NCBI GenBank assembly: GCA_021203865.1
Contig: JAJQAJ010000023.1
Location: 1 to 55,398 of the forward strand
Length of the DNA stretch: 55,398 nt
From: Clostridia bacterium
GTDB lineage: Bacteria > Bacillota > Clostridia > Christensenellales > Borkfalkiaceae
Direction: 5' to 3'
The position numbers and the translations under genes are program-made. The notes beneath the pieces were generated by a model. That model was not told the origin of the DNA, did not search any database, and was given only the letters and a program-made list of their open reading frames with translations. Positions within the stretch are counted from its first letter, which is position 1, and each line of letters begins with the position of its first letter. Positions 52,071 to 55,398 of this stretch are shown here, one piece after another.

Positions 52071-54287
52071 ATGATAAAAGTTATAAAAGGCGGTGTGTAT
52101 TATACCGAGGGAAAGATTATAAAAGAAAAAGACGCTTTCATGGTTGAGGCTAAAAAGCAGGCCGCCATAAAGGGCACAATGTCGTACGGCATTCTGAAAG
52201 CTCACAACGAGGGGACGGACGAAGAGATGAAAATCAAGTTTGATGCTCTCGTGTCGCACGACATAACGTACGTCGGAATAATTCAGACGGCGAAGGCTTC
52301 TGGGCTGAAAGAGTTTCCCATACCCTACACTCTCACAAACTGTCATAATTCTCTCTGTGCCGTCGGGGGCACTATAAATGAAGATGATCACCTTTTCGGG
52401 CTCACGGCCGCGAAGCACTACGGCGGTGATTACGTACCCGCGCATCTCGCCGTCATACATCAGTACATGAGGGAGACCGGCGCGAAATGCGGGGCGATGA
52501 TTTTGGGCTCTGACAGCCACACGAGATACGGCGCGCTCGGCACCATGGCCATGGGTGAAGGCGGGCCCGAGCTTGTAAAGCAGCTTCTTTCTCAGACGTA
52601 CGACATCAAAAGACCTGAGGTTATCGCCGTATATTTGAAGGGAAAACCTAAAAAAGGAGTTGGCCCGCACGACGTCGCGATAGCTTTGGTGGGCGCGACA
52701 TTCAAAAGCGGGTTCGTCAAAAACAAAATTTTGGAGTTCGTAGGTCCTGGGATTGCCAACCTTTCCATGGATTTCAGAAACGGCATAGACGTCATGACCA
52801 CCGAAACCTCATGCCTTTCCTCCGTGTGGGAGACGGACGACAAGACGGAGGCGTACTTTGAAACTCACGGGAGGAGAGGAGATTTCAAAAAGATGCGTCC
52901 CGCGGACCCTGCGTATTACGACGGGGCGGTGATAATTGACCTTTCGTGCGTCGAGCCCATGATAGCGCTTCCCTTCCATCCTTCCAACGCGTTCACAATC
53001 CGTGAGGTTCTTGAAAATCCCGGGGACATTTTGGGTGAGGTGGAAAATAGCGGGAGGAAGCTTTTGGGAAAGGATTCTTACAGACTTCTTGACAGAGTTT
53101 CCGATAAGGGCGTCTATGTGAGCCAGGGAATAATCGCCGGATGCGCCGGCGGGACATATGAGAATATTTCCGAGGCGGCGGACATTCTGAAGGGTAAATG
53201 CTGCGGTTTCGACGAATTTTCACTTTCAGTGTATCCTCAGAGCCAGCCCGTGTACAAGGCTCTCGTCGACGGAGGGGTTGTCTCTGAGCTCATGTCATGC
53301 GGCGCTGTCATCAAAACAGCTTTTTGCGGACCTTGCTTCGGCGCGGGCGACACGCCTTCCAACAACGGGTTTTCAATACGTCACACGACAAGGAACTTTG
53401 AAAACAGGGAAGGGAGCAAACTCGGGGAAGGGCAGCTCGCGTCAGTCGCGCTCATGGACGCGAGATCCATTGCCGCCACGGCGGCGAACGGAGGATATCT
53501 CACTCCCGCGACGGAGGCCGAATACAAAAAGAGCAACAAGAAATATTATTTTGATTCATCCATATACGCCGGTCGCGTGTATCACGGCATAGGACGCCCC
53601 GACAAATTAGTCGAAGTGGTTTACGGTCCCAACATAGCCGACTGGCCCGAACAGATAGAGATGGCCGACAACATTCTCATGAAGATTGTGTCCGTCATAA
53701 AAGATCCCGTGACCACCACGGACGAGCTTATTCCTTCGGGGGAGACGTCCTCATATAGGTCAAATCCGCTTCGTCTCGCCGAGTTCGCTTTGAGCAGAAA
53801 GGACCCCGGATACGTCGGGCGTGCCAAAGAAGTCAAAGAAATGGAATTGTTGCGGAGGACTATGGGCGCGATTCCGGAAGATGTTTTGAAGGAAGTTGGA
53901 ATGGATGTGCCTTCCGGCACGATGTTCGGCAGCTGTGTGGCCGCCATAAAACCGGGTGACGGGTCTGCGAGAGAACAGGCGGCTTCATGCCAGAGGGTTT
54001 TGGGCGGTGTCGCCAACATCGCCACGGAGTACGCGACAAAAAGGTACCGTTCTAACCTTATAAACTGGGGCATGCTGCCGCTTCTTTGTGATAAATTCAG
54101 TTTTGAGGTGGGGGACTACGTTCTTTTGGAGAATGTGCCGATGAGCCTCAAAGCCCATGCGGACATTTCGGGAAAGCTCGTGAGGAATGGAAAGAAGTGC
54201 GACATTACTTTCCGCACGGGGGACTTGACAGATGAGGAGATATCGATTATTTTGTCCGGATGCCTTATCAATTACAACAAAAATTAA
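52071..54287 (+). CDS. Aconitase-family hydratase, YbhJ-like
   Basis: The 738-residue protein belongs to the aconitase superfamily: GSDSHTRYGALGTMAMGEGGPEL (seen in parts as GSDSHTRYG and GALGTMAMGEGG), GIDVMTTETSCLSSVWETDD, a cluster cysteine in GIIAGCAGGTYENI and two more in FCGPCFGAG, and a C-terminal swivel-like part with FGSCVAAIKPGDGSAREQAA and YRSNLINWGMLPL. It lacks the exact signatures of AcnA, AcnB or LeuC and looks closest to the E. coli YbhJ putative hydratase. CGGAGGAAG precedes the ATG. No citrate-cycle or leucine genes adjoin, so the substrate is unknown. Confidence 0.83.
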   Translation: MIKVIKGGVYYTEGKIIKEKDAFMVEAKKQAAIKGTMSYGILKAHNEGTDEEMKIKFDALVSHDITYVGIIQTAKASGLKEFPIPYTLTNCHNSLCAVGGTINEDDHLFGLTAAKHYGGDYVPAHLAVIHQYMRETGAKCGAMILGSDSHTRYGALGTMAMGEGGPELVKQLLSQTYDIKRPEVIAVYLKGKPKKGVGPHDVAIALVGATFKSGFVKNKILEFVGPGIANLSMDFRNGIDVMTTETSCLSSVWETDDKTEAYFETHGRRGDFKKMRPADPAYYDGAVIIDLSCVEPMIALPFHPSNAFTIREVLENPGDILGEVENSGRKLLGKDSYRLLDRVSDKGVYVSQGIIAGCAGGTYENISEAADILKGKCCGFDEFSLSVYPQSQPVYKALVDGGVVSELMSCGAVIKTAFCGPCFGAGDTPSNNGFSIRHTTRNFENREGSKLGEGQLASVALMDARSIAATAANGGYLTPATEAEYKKSNKKYYFDSSIYAGRVYHGIGRPDKLVEVVYGPNIADWPEQIEMADNILMKIVSVIKDPVTTTDELIPSGETSSYRSNPLRLAEFALSRKDPGYVGRAKEVKEMELLRRTMGAIPEDVLKEVGMDVPSGTMFGSCVAAIKPGDGSAREQAASCQRVLGGVANIATEYATKRYRSNLINWGMLPLLCDKFSFEVGDYVLLENVPMSLKAHADISGKLVRNGKKCDITFRTGDLTDEEISIILSGCLINYNKN

Positions 54288-54304
54288 ACGCCGAGTTGTT
54301 TTGA

Positions 54305-54333
54305 TTGACAGTTTGGCTGTATATCTCTATCAT
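54305..54333 (+). promoter_or_regulatory. Promoter of the tRNA-Leu gene
   Basis: TTGACA (54305-54310), 17-base spacer, TATCAT (54328-54333), about 40 bases upstream of the tRNA. Confidence 0.75.
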
Positions 54334-54371
54334 AACTTGTGTTTGGCATGGAAATATGTGTCAAATTCAAT

Positions 54372-54459
54372 GCGGCTATGGCGGAATTGGCAGACGCGCA
54401 AGATTCAGGCTCTTGTGGAAATTTTTTCCATGCAGGTTCGACTCCTGTTAGCCGCACCA
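54372..54459 (+). tRNA. tRNA-Leu, anticodon CAG
   Basis: The acceptor stem GCGGCTA pairs with TAGCCGC, with discriminator A and encoded CCA at 54457-54459. The anticodon stem-loop CAAGA-TTCAGGC-TCTTG gives anticodon CAG. A long variable arm (GGAAA/TTTCC) marks a class II tRNA as expected for leucine, and the T-arm is CAGG-TTCGACT-CCTG. A downstream terminator follows. Confidence 0.96.
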
Positions 54460-54473
54460 CGGAAATAAAAGAA

Positions 54474-54498
54474 GACCATCAAATGATGGCCTTTTTTA
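54474..54498 (+). terminator. Intrinsic terminator of the tRNA-Leu gene
   Basis: The hairpin GACCATC-AAAT-GATGGCC is followed by T6. Confidence 0.78.
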
Positions 54499-54703
54499 TA
54501 AAAATTATCGAAATATAAAGTTATTATTCTATGAGGAATTTATGCGTTTATTTAATCATGTATGTTGTTATTCGTTTTCTGTGAGAAATTTTAATATTTG
54601 TAATTTCTGAATGAAAAGTCGCCCATATTACGCTCGTGTTAATTTTCCCTGAATACGGGTCCAATGAGGCTTTTTTTAGCGTTCAATAGCCAATTTAACG
54701 ATA

Positions 54704-54731
54704 TTGCGTTTTTTACGTAGTGTTGTATAAT
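54704..54731 (+). promoter_or_regulatory. Promoter of the second AAA-ATPase gene
   Basis: TTGCGT (54704-54709), 16-base spacer, TATAAT (54726-54731). The 54499-54703 stretch before it is AT-rich and holds nothing else I can support. Confidence 0.6.
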
Positions 54732-54758
54732 AATGGCAAGAAATCGGGAGGAAGCACC

Positions 54759-55398
54759 GTGGGCATTTATTTAAATCCCGGAAACAAAAATTTCCAGGAA
54801 CATATAGAGCGAAGAATATATGTGGATAAGAGCGGTCTTATAAGATACACCAATGAACTTATATATTACAAAGACAAATTTGTTTGTGTGTCAAGGCCCA
54901 GAAGATTCGGGAAATCCCATGTCGCTGACATGCTCACGGCATACTATGGCAGAGGGTGTGATTCGCACGCCCAATTCGACGGACTTGAAATAGTAAAAGA
55001 CGACACATACGAATTGCACATCAACAAATACAACGTCATTCATGTTGATGTTTCAGGTTACCTGAAGTCATATTCCCATAATGCGACGGTAATTGATATT
55101 TTGGACAGACTTATTTCCAAAATCACGTCTGAACTTAAAAAAGAATACCCTGATGTTATCCGAAGTAAAGATGACAACTTTCCCGATTACCTCGCGGAGA
55201 TTTATGATGCAACAAAAATTCAGTTTGTTTTCATCGTAGATGAGTGGGATGCGATTTTTCGTAACAGAAAAGATGATCTCGCAGGGCAGAGAGAATACCT
55301 AGACTGGCTGGAGGCACTTTTAAAAGGAAGAGTATATGTCGCTCTCGCTTACATGACGGGAATTCTGCCGATAAAAAAATACGCGACCGGCTCTGCCC
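54759..55398 (+). CDS. AAA-ATPase-like (PF09820) protein, 3' end outside window
   Basis: The frame opens with GTG at 54759, five bases after GGGAGGAAG, and runs to the window edge with no stop (213 codons). The start MGIYLNPGNKNFQEH, the YVDKSGLI motif, Walker A VSRPRRFGKSHVADML and Walker B FVFIVDEWDAIF match the N-terminal AAA domain of the family; a PD-(D/E)XK part would be expected beyond the edge. Unlike the left-hand copy, the Walker A lysine is intact. The two proteins are related in family but clearly diverged, so this is not a recent duplicate. Confidence 0.85.
   Translation, partial: MGIYLNPGNKNFQEHIERRIYVDKSGLIRYTNELIYYKDKFVCVSRPRRFGKSHVADMLTAYYGRGCDSHAQFDGLEIVKDDTYELHINKYNVIHVDVSGYLKSYSHNATVIDILDRLISKITSELKKEYPDVIRSKDDNFPDYLAEIYDATKIQFVFIVDEWDAIFRNRKDDLAGQREYLDWLEALLKGRVYVALAYMTGILPIKKYATGSA

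Noticed and set aside
54372..55398. tRNA-Leu as an integration site for a mobile island
   Set aside because: No second copy of the tRNA 3' end and no integrase were seen in the window; the right edge cuts the view, so it cannot be supported.

Overview
The window looks like a chromosomal segment of an anaerobic, probably gut-associated member of Bacillota (Clostridia-like). Reasons: the gene order tig-clpP-clpX-lon-engB, sigma-A type promoters, a complete Rnf complex in the order rnfC-D-G-E-A-B, a NusG-II/ApbE/Gx-transporter trio, strong AGGAGG-type ribosome sites inside operons, and ATA/AGA/AGG-rich codon use at roughly balanced GC. Species cannot be named from the sequence. LAYOUT. 1-1.6 kb: a broken AAA-ATPase/PD-(D/E)XK gene with two in-frame stops. 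2-6 kb (+): YabN/MazG-like pyrophosphohydrolase, a tRNA-dihydrouridine synthase, an ApbE flavin transferase and a NusG-II domain membrane protein. 6.1-14.8 kb (-): a Gx-transporter-like gene followed by rnfC, D, G, E, A, B. Its RnfG is about five times the usual size because the FMN-binding-type domain is repeated seven times. 15-21 kb (+): M18 aminopeptidase, a large ABC transporter fusion, asparaginase and an FMN reductase. 21.7-28.6 kb (+): the proteostasis operon tig-clpP-clpX-lon-engB plus a sugar-transferase-like gene. 28.7-34.2 kb: tcdA (-), an apparently complete IS1634/IS4-type insertion sequence, and a PLD/helicase/DUF3427 gene. 34.2-38.4 kb (-): phosphohexomutase, transketolase and an unknown gene. 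38.5-41.5 kb (+): archaeal/eukaryotic-type prolyl-tRNA synthetase, a LysR regulator and a zinc-ribbon protein with an RGG-rich tail. 41.5-43.1 kb: ilvE (-) and a small membrane protein whose promoter spacer carries a G9 tract. 43.3-51.4 kb (+): recX, birA, nnrDE, a Ca/Na antiporter, lspA, rluD, a small membrane protein, der and plsY. 51.5-55.4 kb: a PH-like membrane protein (-), a YbhJ-like aconitase-family hydratase, tRNA-Leu(CAG) and the 5' part of a second AAA-ATPase gene. HOW THE GENES WORK TOGETHER. The most striking unit is 4.3-14.8 kb. Rnf couples ferredoxin:NAD+ electron transfer to ion pumping, and ApbE is the enzyme that covalently attaches FMN to RnfG and RnfD. The Gx-transporter and NusG-II proteins recur beside extracytosolic flavin systems. 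With seven tandem FMN-binding-type domains, this RnfG could form a long flavin wire on the outside of the membrane; this is inference, because only the first two domains keep a near-canonical flavinylation motif. A second theme is transcription start placement: at least five first-in-operon genes have a sigma-A -10 box only 6-8 nt before the ATG, implying leaderless or nearly leaderless mRNAs, while downstream genes use Shine-Dalgarno sites. No rRNA, CRISPR array or prophage was seen.
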